Source of the DNA: Anaerolineaceae bacterium
GTDB taxonomy: Bacteria; Chloroflexota; Anaerolineae; Aggregatilineales; Phototrophicaceae
DNA length: 64,000 nt
Assembly: GCA_016124855.1 (NCBI GenBank)
Contig: WGMX01000004.1
Coordinates: 62,001-126,000 of the forward strand
Reading direction: 5' to 3'
Below are positions 17,652 through 26,848 of the stretch, in pieces. The first letter of the stretch is position 1. Every line of letters begins with the position of its first letter. The position numbers and the translations under genes are program-made. Below the pieces are notes generated by a model. That model did not search any database. It saw only the letters and a program-made list of their open reading frames with translations, and was not told the origin of the DNA.

Positions 17652-20600
17652 ATGAACCTGCTTATATTATCTCGTTTTGCTAAGCAGATGTTTAGCCGCG
17701 TTTTGATTCGTAAACGAGAGATTGCGTATCCGATTGTAATTGCTATTTTGGCGCTCGTTTATCTCGCTGCCGGACGCTTTGGTCTGCGTTTCGCTGTCCT
17801 CCACGAAAATGTCACCCTTGTTTGGGGTGCTTCTGCCTTTGCCCTCGCGGCTCTTTTATTGGAAGGCTTGCGTCTTTGGCCGGGGGTTGCGCTCGGTGCG
17901 TTTCTTGTCAATATCGCGACCGGTATACCCCTTTCATCCGTGATTATCATTACGATAGGCAATACGCTCGGCCCGTTACTGGCCGCCTATCTGCCGCGCC
18001 GCGTAGTTCCTATTCATATTGTTTTTGACCGGATAGCAGATGTTCTGACCTTTGTGATAGGTGGCGTACTGGTTAGCGGATTAGTGGCTTCGCTGTTGGG
18101 AACTTTCGCCTTGGTTATCGGCAACACCATTCCCCTATCCAACAGCCCCTATATTTGGCTGGAATGGCTGATGGGAGACACGATAGGTATTTTAATCCTG
18201 ACGCCGCTCATTCTCGTTTGGTGGAATGATTATGAGCTCCCCAAAAATCCTTGGCGGTGGTTTGAATTTGCGCTTTTGGTAGCGGGTGTGGTCACGGTAA
18301 GTAACATTGCCTTTCAGTATTCGCTTGTTTCGACAGGTGGATATCCACTTAAGTATGTTGTTATACCGTTGTCTTTATGGGCTGCTTTCCGGTTTAGTGT
18401 GCGCGGCAGCTCCACCATCTCGGTGGTTATTTCATTGGTTGCGCTTGCTGATGTGGCTCAACAATTGAGTCAAAGTTCAAGTGTGGCTGTGCATCAAGAC
18501 TTAATCTACCTCTGGAGTTTTGTCGCGCTGATCACCATTTGCACCATGGTCATCGCCGTCATTGTTGCGGATCGGACACGCATCGAACGGGAGTTAGTAC
18601 GAGAGCGGGACTATATTGCTCAAATTATCAATGTTATGGCGCAGGGCGTAGCAGTAACGGATTTAGATGGTCGCTTTGAATATGTGAACCCAGCTTATGC
18701 GGATATGTTAGGACATACACCTGAAGAACTCATCGGCAAAATTCCAAATTCTGTCTTGTCACATGATGAACGCGCTACGGTGAGTAATACATCTATACGC
18801 TTAAATCCGGATTTTCGAACAGCCTACGAAACCCGCTTTCATCGTGATGGACGGGATTCAATTGATGTTCTTGTAAATGGTGCACTAAGGCGTGATGGCG
18901 ACCGTACAACCGGTATCATCACATCCATTACCGACCTGACCGAACAAAAAAAGACCGAAATAGCATTGCGCCGTAACGAGGCGCTTTTACAAACGATTTT
19001 CAAAAATGTTCCTTTTGATCTATGGGTGCGCGATGCCGACGGTCGTTGTATTTTTCAAACACCCGAATCCGTTAGTCTTCGTGGTAAGCTGCTAGGCACA
19101 ACCATTGAAGAAATGGATGTTTCCGAAGAAGTGCGTCAACAATGGCGCATTAGTAATGCCCGTGTCATCGCTGGCGAAACCTTGAAGCGGGATGTGAGCT
19201 ACATCATTAACGGGGAAGAGCGACACTTTTTTGCGGTCACATCCCCTGTTGCCGACAACAGCAACAAACTCGGTCTTATGGGAATCAATATCGAAATTAC
19301 CGAGCGTGTCAAGGCACAAGATGCCCTGCGCAAAAGTGAAGAAACAGCCCGCATCTTTCTTGAACACTTAAAAGCGCTTCAGGACATAACCATCGAACTT
19401 TCTCGAATTGACGACTTTGATGAATTTTGCTTTCGTGCAATTGAGTTAGGGCGCAGTCGTCTCCAGTTTGAACGCTTAGGGTTGTGGTTGGTTGATCCAA
19501 CTGACCCGACCTTTACCATAGGAACTTATGGCACTGCGGAGGATGGCACGATCCGTGATGAACGAAGTGTCCGTGCTCCGACAACCCAAATACTGCCCCA
19601 GTTAACCAATGTGCTCCTAATTGACGACAAAAAGATCTATTTTGATTCTGACTGCCCGCTGCTCGATGATCATTCACAACCGGTCGGGCATGGTTGGAAA
19701 GCTATGGGGCACTTAATGGAAGGTGAACAAATTATTGGTGGGGTATCAACCGATAATTTCTTTTCACAACAGCCGGCTCAACAGCATCAACTCGAATTAC
19801 TGAGGCTATATGGCAACGTTCTTGGGCATTTATGCGTCCTCAAACGGGCAGAAGCCAGTCTCCATTCTAGCGAAGCGCGCTTTAGATCAATTTTCTCGGG
19901 TGCTAAAGTCGGCATTGTTGTGACCAATGCCGGTGGATACATGATTTCAGCCAATCCCGCGTTTGAGCAATTGTTGGGTTATACGCAGTATGAATTGAGT
20001 CAAATGACCTTCAAAGAGATTACCCATCCCGATGATCTTGAAATTTCGATTACTGAACTTGAAAGATTGGTGAGAGGGGAATGCGATTTTTATCAAATTG
20101 AAAAACGTCACAAACGCAAAAACGGTGAGTATGTTTGGGTAAGGCTTAATGTTTCGCCATTTCCCGGTTCTGACGAGAGGCAGACAATCGCAACAGTAGA
20201 AAATATAGATGACCGCAAACGGGCTGAGGCGGAAATACAACAACTGAACGCCAGTTTGGAACAGCGTGTGGCCGAACGTACCCTTGAACTGCAAGCCGCC
20301 AATGAACGCTTGACTGAACTTGATCGCCTCAAAACCAAATTTATTGCCGATGTGACGCATGAACTGCGTACCCCATTAACCGTTTTAAACACGCGGGTCT
20401 ATTTGCTCCAACACAGCCCGCCCGAAAAACATCCAGCGTATCTTCTAGGGCTTAAAGAACAGTTGGAACGTCTGACCAATTTTGTGAATGCCACTTTGGA
20501 TTTGTCCCGGCTTGAACTTGGACATGACAAAATCGCTTTTGGTGCTGTTGATTTGAACGATGTTGTCAAACAGGTGGTTACGGCACTTCAACCCCGCGCC

Positions 20601-21017
20601 GAAATTGCGGCTCTAGAACTTACGCTGCAAAACGATTCAATACCAGAGATTCGCGGGGAATTTAATCAATTGGCGCAGGTTGTCACCAATCTTGTCGCAA
20701 ACGCCATCAACTATACGTCTAATGGCAGCATCAGTATTCGAACCTCGTTTGATGCCACACATAATTGGGTAGCTTTAGAAGTTAAGGATACGGGTATGGG
20801 CATTAGCGAAGCCGATATTCCGCATCTTTTCACCCGCTTTTATCGCGGCGAACGTGCCGGACAAAGCAGTATACCGGGTACTGGATTGGGGTTGAGCATC
20901 GTCAAGGAAATTGTAGATTTGCATCAAGGCCAAATCACTGTTAAGAGTCAGGTTGGCAAAGGCACAACCTTTACTGTCTTTTTGCCAATTTATAAACCGG
21001 ATGCTACTTCTGAATAA
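17652..21017 (+). CDS. Orphan MASE1-PAS-PAS-GAF-PAS sensor histidine kinase
   Basis: A 1121-residue membrane sensor kinase. Order: MASE1 integral membrane sensor (about 25-310, eight or more helices, with ALLLEGLRLWPGVALGAFLVN), PAS (about 325-430), PAS (435-555), GAF-like (575-735), PAS (745-865), coiled coil, HisKA with the phosphoacceptor His903 in DVTHELRTPL, and HATPase with NLVANAIN (N box), DTGMGI (G1), LFTRFYRG (F box) and GTGLGL (G2). No receiver domain is fused and no response regulator lies in the window, so partner and signal are unknown. AAAGG lies 6 bases before the ATG. The 3' end overlaps the convergent gene by 14 bases. Confidence 0.93.
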   Translation: MNLLILSRFAKQMFSRVLIRKREIAYPIVIAILALVYLAAGRFGLRFAVLHENVTLVWGASAFALAALLLEGLRLWPGVALGAFLVNIATGIPLSSVIIITIGNTLGPLLAAYLPRRVVPIHIVFDRIADVLTFVIGGVLVSGLVASLLGTFALVIGNTIPLSNSPYIWLEWLMGDTIGILILTPLILVWWNDYELPKNPWRWFEFALLVAGVVTVSNIAFQYSLVSTGGYPLKYVVIPLSLWAAFRFSVRGSSTISVVISLVALADVAQQLSQSSSVAVHQDLIYLWSFVALITICTMVIAVIVADRTRIERELVRERDYIAQIINVMAQGVAVTDLDGRFEYVNPAYADMLGHTPEELIGKIPNSVLSHDERATVSNTSIRLNPDFRTAYETRFHRDGRDSIDVLVNGALRRDGDRTTGIITSITDLTEQKKTEIALRRNEALLQTIFKNVPFDLWVRDADGRCIFQTPESVSLRGKLLGTTIEEMDVSEEVRQQWRISNARVIAGETLKRDVSYIINGEERHFFAVTSPVADNSNKLGLMGINIEITERVKAQDALRKSEETARIFLEHLKALQDITIELSRIDDFDEFCFRAIELGRSRLQFERLGLWLVDPTDPTFTIGTYGTAEDGTIRDERSVRAPTTQILPQLTNVLLIDDKKIYFDSDCPLLDDHSQPVGHGWKAMGHLMEGEQIIGGVSTDNFFSQQPAQQHQLELLRLYGNVLGHLCVLKRAEASLHSSEARFRSIFSGAKVGIVVTNAGGYMISANPAFEQLLGYTQYELSQMTFKEITHPDDLEISITELERLVRGECDFYQIEKRHKRKNGEYVWVRLNVSPFPGSDERQTIATVENIDDRKRAEAEIQQLNASLEQRVAERTLELQAANERLTELDRLKTKFIADVTHELRTPLTVLNTRVYLLQHSPPEKHPAYLLGLKEQLERLTNFVNATLDLSRLELGHDKIAFGAVDLNDVVKQVVTALQPRAEIAALELTLQNDSIPEIRGEFNQLAQVVTNLVANAINYTSNGSISIRTSFDATHNWVALEVKDTGMGISEADIPHLFTRFYRGERAGQSSIPGTGLGLSIVKEIVDLHQGQITVKSQVGKGTTFTVFLPIYKPDATSE

Positions 21018-21861
21018 ACTCGAGTACGGCGACGTTCTGGTCACAGCTTTCTTTGGTCGCAATGCTGTAGGCCGGTGACAACGGTTTGCTTTGAGGGTCT
21101 AGTAATTGCACCGTATAGGTCTGAGCTTGGGGTGTCCCGTTCAAGAACAACTCAAACCCCCCTGTGCCAAATGTTAGTGCAGCGCCGCTAAATACCGTTT
21201 CGTTTAAGTTGTTCCCTGTCACCCTTATTCGGTAGCCGTCCAGCGCTCCTCCTTGCTTATCGGTGACGGTTCCAGCGATGCTTGACCAATTACAGCCTTT
21301 TTCATTGGCATTCGGTGCATATACCGGTTCTTCATGCGCCAGCTTAAAGCTGAATGTCGCTGGCTCGGCTCCGCTCGCTTCGACTGCCAGCGGCGTGAAG
21401 GTCGCAGTCGGTTCAACCGTTCCCGGAGGTGTTGCGGTTGGCGGAAGAAATGTCGCTGTAATCACAATCGGAAGCGGCGTAAAAGGCGGAAATGGATTTA
21501 AAGGGGTATAAGGGTCTTGTGCGATCATCACCACTAATGCACCCATGCCAACAGTTGCCAACAAGAACACAACCGTCAACAAATTCGCCATGATCTGTTT
21601 CGGCTGCGGAGGAACTGTTTTGACCGCTGCTGGTTTGCTTTTGGGCGTGTGAATATTGGGTGCAGCCACCACTGCTTCGGGCAGTTCTTCAGCCTCCGCC
21701 GCTTCAGTTTCTTCCGTTATCGGCGCACTGTCATCAGAACTTTGTGGTGATTCTTCTGGTGTATCCTCAGGTGGGAACAACGGGCCGCGTGGATCAAGCG
21801 AACGTTTGCGATCCCTGCGTCCGAAGCGTCGTACCCCACCTGTTGTTTGATCATCGCTCAT
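21004..21861 (-). CDS. Membrane-anchored protein with Pro/Thr stalk and C-terminal two-Cys domain
   Basis: A 285-residue protein: acidic and Pro-rich cytosolic N terminus (about 90 residues), one hydrophobic anchor (LLTVVFLLATVGMGALVVMIA), a short Pro/Thr stalk, then a C-terminal domain of about 110 residues. That domain starts at GCNWSSIAGTV and ends ESCDQNVAVLEFIQK. It aligns with the last domain of the gene just upstream, with the two Cys, the GGxE turn, the QTYxVxLL strand and the NVAxxxFIQ end conserved. It is probably a beta-sandwich closed by a disulfide outside the membrane. Last gene of a four-gene run, 4 bases after its paralogue. Function unknown. Confidence 0.72.
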   Translation of the reverse strand: MSDDQTTGGVRRFGRRDRKRSLDPRGPLFPPEDTPEESPQSSDDSAPITEETEAAEAEELPEAVVAAPNIHTPKSKPAAVKTVPPQPKQIMANLLTVVFLLATVGMGALVVMIAQDPYTPLNPFPPFTPLPIVITATFLPPTATPPGTVEPTATFTPLAVEASGAEPATFSFKLAHEEPVYAPNANEKGCNWSSIAGTVTDKQGGALDGYRIRVTGNNLNETVFSGAALTFGTGGFELFLNGTPQAQTYTVQLLDPQSKPLSPAYSIATKESCDQNVAVLEFIQK

Positions 21862-21865
21862 AACG

Positions 21866-22642
21866 TTATGTAGCGCGTGTTTGAATGAAGTTGACTAAGG
21901 CGACATTGCGGGCACAGTCTGACGGGAATGTCACTTGGATGCGCGCCGAAACGACCGTTCCACCGGGACTGAGCAGTTCCACATAATAAGTCTGTGAACT
22001 GATCTTGTTATCCACTGGTACTTCCCAACCACCCGGCCCGTAAAGTGAGTTGCTCCCACTATCGACCGTTCGGTCAAAGTTTGTGCCAAAGACGTGAATT
22101 TTCAGACCATTTAAGGGTGTGCCCTCGGTGTTAAATACTTGCCCACCCAACCCCTGCCACGCGCAGCCGGCTGTATTAGCAAAGTTCTGTGTCAGCACGA
22201 CTTGCCCCTGACGCAGTTCAAATAGATACGGGTTCTGTGTTGGCGCGAGGGTCGGTGTAGGCCCGGTTGGTGTTTCGGTCGGCAGTGGTGTCGGGCTGAT
22301 GGATGGCGTGAAAGTGATAGTTGGCGTATCCGTTGGCGCGGGTGTATCGGTAATGGTTTGGGTTGGCGCCGCGGTTGGAGGCACTGGCGTTGGGGACAAT
22401 GTATTTGTCGGTGTCAACGTATCCGTTGGTGTGAATGTAAACGTCGGGGGCAGCGCCGTCGTTGGGATTGGGCTTGGTGTCAGAGTCGGCAGTATAACCT
22501 GTGTTGGTAATATGACGGCTGCTTCTTGTCTTTCGGCTGGCGGCCCTGCCAACCGCATGATGACGAAAATGATCGCCATAAGCGTCAAAAACAAGAATAC
22601 CAAACTAATCATATTATAAATGGTACCTTTGCCATCTCCCAT
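21866..22642 (-). CDS. Membrane-anchored paralogue with long Pro/Thr stalk and two-Cys domain
   Basis: A 258-residue protein whose N terminus (IYNMISLVFLFLTLMAIIFV) is a single anchor nearly identical to the 35-residue protein encoded just upstream. A Pro/Thr stalk of about 100 residues follows, then a C-terminal domain (GCAWQGLGGQV to NVALVNFIQ) paralogous to that of the next gene. The anchor is followed by RLAGPPAERQ, so the body should be outside. Very short gaps on both sides point to one transcript. No enzyme motif is present; a surface display or adhesion role is possible but unproven. Confidence 0.72.
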   Translation of the reverse strand: MGDGKGTIYNMISLVFLFLTLMAIIFVIMRLAGPPAERQEAAVILPTQVILPTLTPSPIPTTALPPTFTFTPTDTLTPTNTLSPTPVPPTAAPTQTITDTPAPTDTPTITFTPSISPTPLPTETPTGPTPTLAPTQNPYLFELRQGQVVLTQNFANTAGCAWQGLGGQVFNTEGTPLNGLKIHVFGTNFDRTVDSGSNSLYGPGGWEVPVDNKISSQTYYVELLSPGGTVVSARIQVTFPSDCARNVALVNFIQTRAT

Positions 22643-22651
22643 GCTTACCCC

Positions 22652-22759
22652 CTAAGCAACTGCTGGACCCAGCAACCGCATGATGACGAAAATGATCGTT
22701 AGTAAGGACAACACCAAAAAAATGATGCTAATCATATTGTAAATCCGGTTTTGTCTCAT
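22652..22759 (-). CDS. 35-residue single-span membrane protein
   Basis: A small gene encoding 35 residues: MRQNRIYNMISIIF, a hydrophobic run continuing to VIMRLLGPAVA, then TAG. AAAGGAG lies 7 bases before the ATG, an excellent ribosome site. Its anchor repeats the N terminus of the following gene (IYNMIS, IIFVIMRL, GP), so it looks like that protein stripped of stalk and head. It sits between the foldase lipoprotein gene (42 bases upstream) and the paralogue pair (9 bases downstream). The homology plus the ribosome site support a real gene; its role is unknown. Confidence 0.75.
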   Translation of the reverse strand: MRQNRIYNMISIIFLVLSLLTIIFVIMRLLGPAVA

Positions 22760-22801
22760 AGTGCTACTCCTTTTCATGACGCTGAAAAGTTAAACTTGAG
22801 T

Positions 22802-23725
22802 TTACATACCGTACCGTTCGATAACTGCTTTGGCGTAGAGCGGTTTCAGCCAATTATCGAAGCGGGTTTGCGCAATATAGACCCGCCGCTCGGGTTCAAC
22901 TGGACGGTCAGCAATTTCAAGCACTTGTATCACATGATACCCTAATTCAGTTGCTACCGGTCCGGCGATTTGACCAACTTGCAAACTAAATGCGGTTTGA
23001 GCCAATTTGGGTGTCAATAATTCATCTTGCGTAAACCAACCGAGATCACCACCCCGTTCACGCGTGGTCTCGTCTTGAGAATATTGTGCCGCCAGTGACG
23101 CGAAATCCTCTCCGCCGCTGATTTTGGTCAGAATATCTTTAGCATCGCTTTCGGTACGCAGCAAAATATGGCGTGCATGAACCTGTTTGACGTTGCCTTC
23201 CAAGTCAGCCGTCAATGCGTCCCGAACCTTATTTGAAATAAGCGAGGTTCGCAAAATCTGTGGGAATTCTTCCGCTGTGTAGTTATTGGTTTTAAGCCAT
23301 GTTTCCCAGTTGGCGTCGCCACCGGCCTGTTGAATTTGGGCTTGGAGTTCAGCCTGAACTTCAGCATCCGCCACCATCAAATTTTGAGCTTGAGCACCCT
23401 GAATGATGAGCTTTTCTTCGATCAGTTGGTTGAGTACGTCGCTGCGTAGAGCATCTGGCGAAGCCGCATCCACCTCCTGCATTTTACGCGCCAATGCTTG
23501 GTCAAATTCTTTCTGGGTGATGCCCTCTCCATTTACCTTTGCAACCAGTTTTTCACCGGACTCATTCGTTGGTTGTTCACCCGCCGTAGGCTGGACGACA
23601 ACCGTTGGAGTCGGAGTTGTATTCGTATTCGATATGGGGTCTTGCGTAGCGGCAGGTGCGCCACCTCCGCATCCTGCGGCGAACAGCAGAATGAGCGTGG
23701 CAGCAATTATTTTCACACTGGTCAA
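22802..23725 (-). CDS. PrsA/SurA-like peptidyl-prolyl isomerase lipoprotein
   Basis: A 307-residue lipoprotein foldase. A lipoprotein signal with LLFAAGC places the lipidated Cys at about residue 19, followed by a Thr/Pro spacer. The SurA_N-type helical chaperone domain (about 55-180) contains VNGEGITQKEFDQAL, and the parvulin domain (about 185-280) has VHARHILLRTESDA, FASLAAQYSQDETTRERGGDLGW and ELGYHVIQVLEI. It acts outside the membrane on exported proteins. The TTG at 23725 is chosen because GAAGGA precedes it by 8 bases; a TTG at 23755 would add ten residues before the signal. It heads the run of small anchored proteins, which could be clients. Confidence 0.87.
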   Translation of the reverse strand: MTSVKIIAATLILLFAAGCGGGAPAATQDPISNTNTTPTPTVVVQPTAGEQPTNESGEKLVAKVNGEGITQKEFDQALARKMQEVDAASPDALRSDVLNQLIEEKLIIQGAQAQNLMVADAEVQAELQAQIQQAGGDANWETWLKTNNYTAEEFPQILRTSLISNKVRDALTADLEGNVKQVHARHILLRTESDAKDILTKISGGEDFASLAAQYSQDETTRERGGDLGWFTQDELLTPKLAQTAFSLQVGQIAGPVATELGYHVIQVLEIADRPVEPERRVYIAQTRFDNWLKPLYAKAVIERYGM

Positions 23726-23938
23726 AACGACTTTTCCTTCAATGTTCAGCAGCAAATGTAATCAACACATTCTAGGCAAGACCTTATTATGCTCTCACAC
23801 CGCGTTTGCAGCAAGTGCAGTCCATTTTGTGGTAATGCAATCTTGACTTAAGTATATTTCGTCTTACGGGATACGCTTTACCTGCGCTCCCTCAGCGCTT
23901 AACGGAGTTTACGTCGCCCCTGTGGTAGAATCGGCTGT

Positions 23939-25318
23939 ATGAAGCCTAAATCACTCGTACCCCTTGGGGTTGGTCTCGTCGTCGTCATTTTGCTGGCTGC
24001 CGCCTGTAATTTGACGAATAACAATGAACCCCCTACATTGGTGCCACGTCTTACTGATACACCGCAGCCGACCATTGGTTATGATACGGCTGTTCCGCCT
24101 ATCCAAACGCCGCAATCCAATTTGTCGTCGCAGCCCAGCCCACTTACAGCAAAAGCCAACATGGATGCTCTGCTCGATCAAGTCGATGCGGATCACCTAT
24201 TTATTCACATCACCACCTTGCAAGATTTGGGTACTCGTCATGTGAATTCACCGGATTTGCCAAATTCTGGTATTGCTGCCGCTTATCGTTACGTGCGTGG
24301 GCAATTTGATGCGATTGCGACCAAGTCTGCTGGTCGCTTCGTGGTAGTTGACCAGCCCTTTAATTTGAATTGGGCAGGTGTAAGCACCACCCAGCGCAAT
24401 ATCATTGGTACGATTTCAGGAAGCGTAACAGGCGGCGGTATCATTGTCTTGGCAGCCCATTACGACAGCATCTCCATTGATCCTAATGACCCCTCTTATC
24501 CTGCTCCCGGTGCAAACGATGATGCGTCAGGTATCGCTGCGCTTATTGAAATCGCAAACATTTTGTCACAGCGTCCACATCGCGCCACCATTCTCTTTGT
24601 CGCATTTGGCGCAGAAGAAGTTGGACGCATGGGCAGCAAAGCTTTTATCAACCAATATCGCAATATTCCCTTCAATTACATGTTGAATATGGACATCATC
24701 GGCAGCAGCACAGGCCCGAACGGTGAAATTGACGATAATCACCTGCGTATTTTTTCCGCAGGGCCAGAAAGCTCGCCCTCGCGCCAGTTAGCCCGCGCGG
24801 TCTATTGGATCGACTTTACCATGACCCCTGACATGATCATTGAGTTGCAGGATGGGGAAGATCGCTTTGGACGATATAGCGATCATATGTCTTTTAGTGA
24901 AGCTGGTTTCGCCGCTATCCGCTTCATCGAGTCGTTAGAAGATCGCGCCCGCCAGCACACGCCGCAGGATATCATCGGGGATGTTCAAGCCACCTATTTG
25001 CGCCGTACAACCCAGTCCATACTTGCCGCTACGACCGTTCTTGCTGATGGATTGCCTCCGCCTCATAATATTACGCTTCGTCCCGGTACAGGAACTAAAC
25101 GCACTTTAGTATGGGAACCGATACCCGGTGCGACCGGCTACAAAATTGGTCTGCGTAATCCCGGTTCGCTGATTATCAATCAGGAGTTCCCGTGGAACAC
25201 CAACAGCGTCGAGTGGGATGGGTTTTATCCGGAAGTGGTAAGCGGTCTGGTGATCTCAACATTGGATCAAAACGGCATGATGGGGCCACCGTCACCCGAA
25301 TTTTTGATTACACCATAA
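23939..25318 (+). CDS. M28 family aminopeptidase lipoprotein
   Basis: A 459-residue zinc peptidase. The lipoprotein signal ends LLAAAC (Cys23) and a Pro/Thr spacer follows. The M28 core has all five metal ligands in order: His in AAHYDS, Asp in PGANDDASG, Glu-Glu in AFGAEEVG, Asp in NMDIIG and His in YSDHMSF. A C-terminal domain of about 90 residues (PPPHNITLRPGTGTKRTLVW onward) resembles a fibronectin-type sandwich. It should remove N-terminal residues from peptides at the outer membrane face. No good ribosome site precedes the ATG. It is transcribed divergently from the foldase gene and ends at a bidirectional terminator. Confidence 0.9.
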   Translation: MKPKSLVPLGVGLVVVILLAAACNLTNNNEPPTLVPRLTDTPQPTIGYDTAVPPIQTPQSNLSSQPSPLTAKANMDALLDQVDADHLFIHITTLQDLGTRHVNSPDLPNSGIAAAYRYVRGQFDAIATKSAGRFVVVDQPFNLNWAGVSTTQRNIIGTISGSVTGGGIIVLAAHYDSISIDPNDPSYPAPGANDDASGIAALIEIANILSQRPHRATILFVAFGAEEVGRMGSKAFINQYRNIPFNYMLNMDIIGSSTGPNGEIDDNHLRIFSAGPESSPSRQLARAVYWIDFTMTPDMIIELQDGEDRFGRYSDHMSFSEAGFAAIRFIESLEDRARQHTPQDIIGDVQATYLRRTTQSILAATTVLADGLPPPHNITLRPGTGTKRTLVWEPIPGATGYKIGLRNPGSLIINQEFPWNTNSVEWDGFYPEVVSGLVISTLDQNGMMGPPSPEFLITP

Positions 25319-25328
25319 GCACGGAATC

Positions 25329-25362
25329 AAAACGCCGCAAGAAGGTTCTCGCGGCGTTTGTT
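25329..25362. terminator. Bidirectional intrinsic terminator
   Basis: AACGCCGC (25331-25338) pairs with GCGGCGTT (25351-25358), with an additional short GAA/TTC pairing in the loop. T-rich tails are present on both strands. It separates the M28 peptidase gene from the convergent NNGT-repeat gene. Confidence 0.8.
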
Positions 25363-25389
25363 GGTTATTTATTCAGCTATTCTGCTTGA

Positions 25390-26628
25390 TTAACTTTCAA
25401 CTCCAGCAGCGCTCGCACTGCAATCCGGTTGGAACGTGAATTTGTAGATTTTGCTGCCGTCAAGCGTCGGCCCGTAGGCAACAAGTGAGCCGTTCTGAGT
25501 TGCAGATAGGAAGTCACCTTCACCGCTTGCAATACTGATCGTGCTGAAGGTTGACTGCGCCTTCTTCAATGCACCGTTGACCACATCAAAATTCACCTTG
25601 AAGGCCAGCGGGTTGCTGCCATCCTGCCGGATGTCAATCACTTGAATATATTCATTAGCTACACAGTACACCGCAAATGGTGCACCCAGATCATACCCGT
25701 TTAACCGTCCGTCTTTAATCTGACCCCGGCTAACACTCACCGTTACTGGCTGTCCAGTGACCGCCGCTGCCGCAAAGATCGCCTGCAGCTGCTCGAAATT
25801 CGTCCATGTATAAGTACGCCCACCGAATGTTGCTGTTCCGCCTGCCGGAGACATGCCCGCTAAAGTGGCTGCTGCCGCCGCACCTTCCGTCGGATTATTG
25901 AAATTGAACTTTAAGACATCGGTGCCTGCGCCGCCATCAATTGTCCCACCGACCGTCGCGCCATCACCAATCGTAACGGTGTCATTACCGCCACCGGCAT
26001 CAATATTTCCACCAACGCTGCCATTGTTGGTGATATTGTCATTTCCGCCAACCCCCGATGAGCCGGAGTCAGCGACGATATCTTTTCCTATTGTCCCATT
26101 ATTCGTGATGGTATCGTTGCCGCCGCTGCCGCCCTCTAGGTTGATCGTCGCATTTCCGTCGCCACGCAGCGTACCGGTTACGGTTCCATTGTTAACAATT
26201 ACATCATCACCGTTTTTAGCAGTCGTGTCATAAGTTTCATCACCCAGAATATCTCCGGTTGTCCCATTATTGGTGATATGATCATTTCCCGGTAAACCTG
26301 TCACATAATCACCACTGATTGAAACAGTTACGGTTCCATTGTTGACGACCACATCATTACCACCATTTCCCGCGCCGGGAGCATCGGCAGTGCCGGGTTG
26401 ACCGTCTGAATCGATATATGAAGTGGTCACGCCAGCAGCCTGAGTGATGGTGTCGTCGCCAAGGTCGCCATCAATTTGATCGGGATTAACCGGATTAGTG
26501 GTACAGTTGATCGTGTCATTTCCTGTAGTGCCGTCGCAGCCAGCGGCATTCGCAACCAGCAACCTGCCGGATAAAATGACCAGACTTAAAACCATAATCC
26601 CAATAAGCCAGCGATAATGTTTCGCCAT
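25390..26628 (-). CDS. Exported NNGT-repeat protein, shorter paralogue
   Basis: A 412-residue exported protein with a signal peptide (about 1-29, ending VANAAG). The N-terminal block (GCDGTTGNDTINCTTNP) is followed by about five irregular repeats of the form GNDxITNNGTVxGxI, spaced by Gly/Asp-rich turns. Such repeats suggest a beta-solenoid with calcium-binding Asp/Asn turns, related in style to RTX repeats. The C-terminal globular part (AGMSPAGGTATFGG to IYKFTFQPDCSA) is shared almost unchanged with the next gene upstream. AGGAG lies 7 bases before the ATG. Probably surface-associated or released; no enzymatic motif is visible. Confidence 0.75.
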   Translation of the reverse strand: MAKHYRWLIGIMVLSLVILSGRLLVANAAGCDGTTGNDTINCTTNPVNPDQIDGDLGDDTITQAAGVTTSYIDSDGQPGTADAPGAGNGGNDVVVNNGTVTVSISGDYVTGLPGNDHITNNGTTGDILGDETYDTTAKNGDDVIVNNGTVTGTLRGDGNATINLEGGSGGNDTITNNGTIGKDIVADSGSSGVGGNDNITNNGSVGGNIDAGGGNDTVTIGDGATVGGTIDGGAGTDVLKFNFNNPTEGAAAAATLAGMSPAGGTATFGGRTYTWTNFEQLQAIFAAAAVTGQPVTVSVSRGQIKDGRLNGYDLGAPFAVYCVANEYIQVIDIRQDGSNPLAFKVNFDVVNGALKKAQSTFSTISIASGEGDFLSATQNGSLVAYGPTLDGSKIYKFTFQPDCSASAAGVES

Positions 26629-26791
26629 AATTTGCTCCTAAGTTCCTTTTCGTGTTAAACCTCATTCACAATTAACGAACGACCTTGCAAAAGCATAAAT
26701 AACTTTTCAAGTATGGTCTAAAAAAGCACAACTTCAAAGAGCCATAATGGCTAAACTCAATAGGTTGAGTGAGCAAAAACTGTTAGGAATC

Positions 26792-26823
26792 AAAATGCCG
26801 TTAACAAATATTAACGGCATTTT
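26792..26823 (-). terminator. Intrinsic terminator after the longer NNGT-repeat gene
   Basis: AAATGCCGTTAA and TTAACGGCATTT form a perfect 12-bp stem with a six-base loop. On the minus strand TTTTGATT follows. It separates the two paralogues, so each is its own transcript. Confidence 0.85.
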
Positions 26824-26848
26824 CACAATTGGTCTATGACAACCTGAC

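Noticed and set aside
22299..22619. Plus-strand ORF rich in Val and Gly opposite the Pro/Thr stalk.
   Set aside because: Pro/Thr codons read antisense give Gly/Val runs. It is a shadow of the stalk; the same applies to 4284-4550 and 3756-4106.
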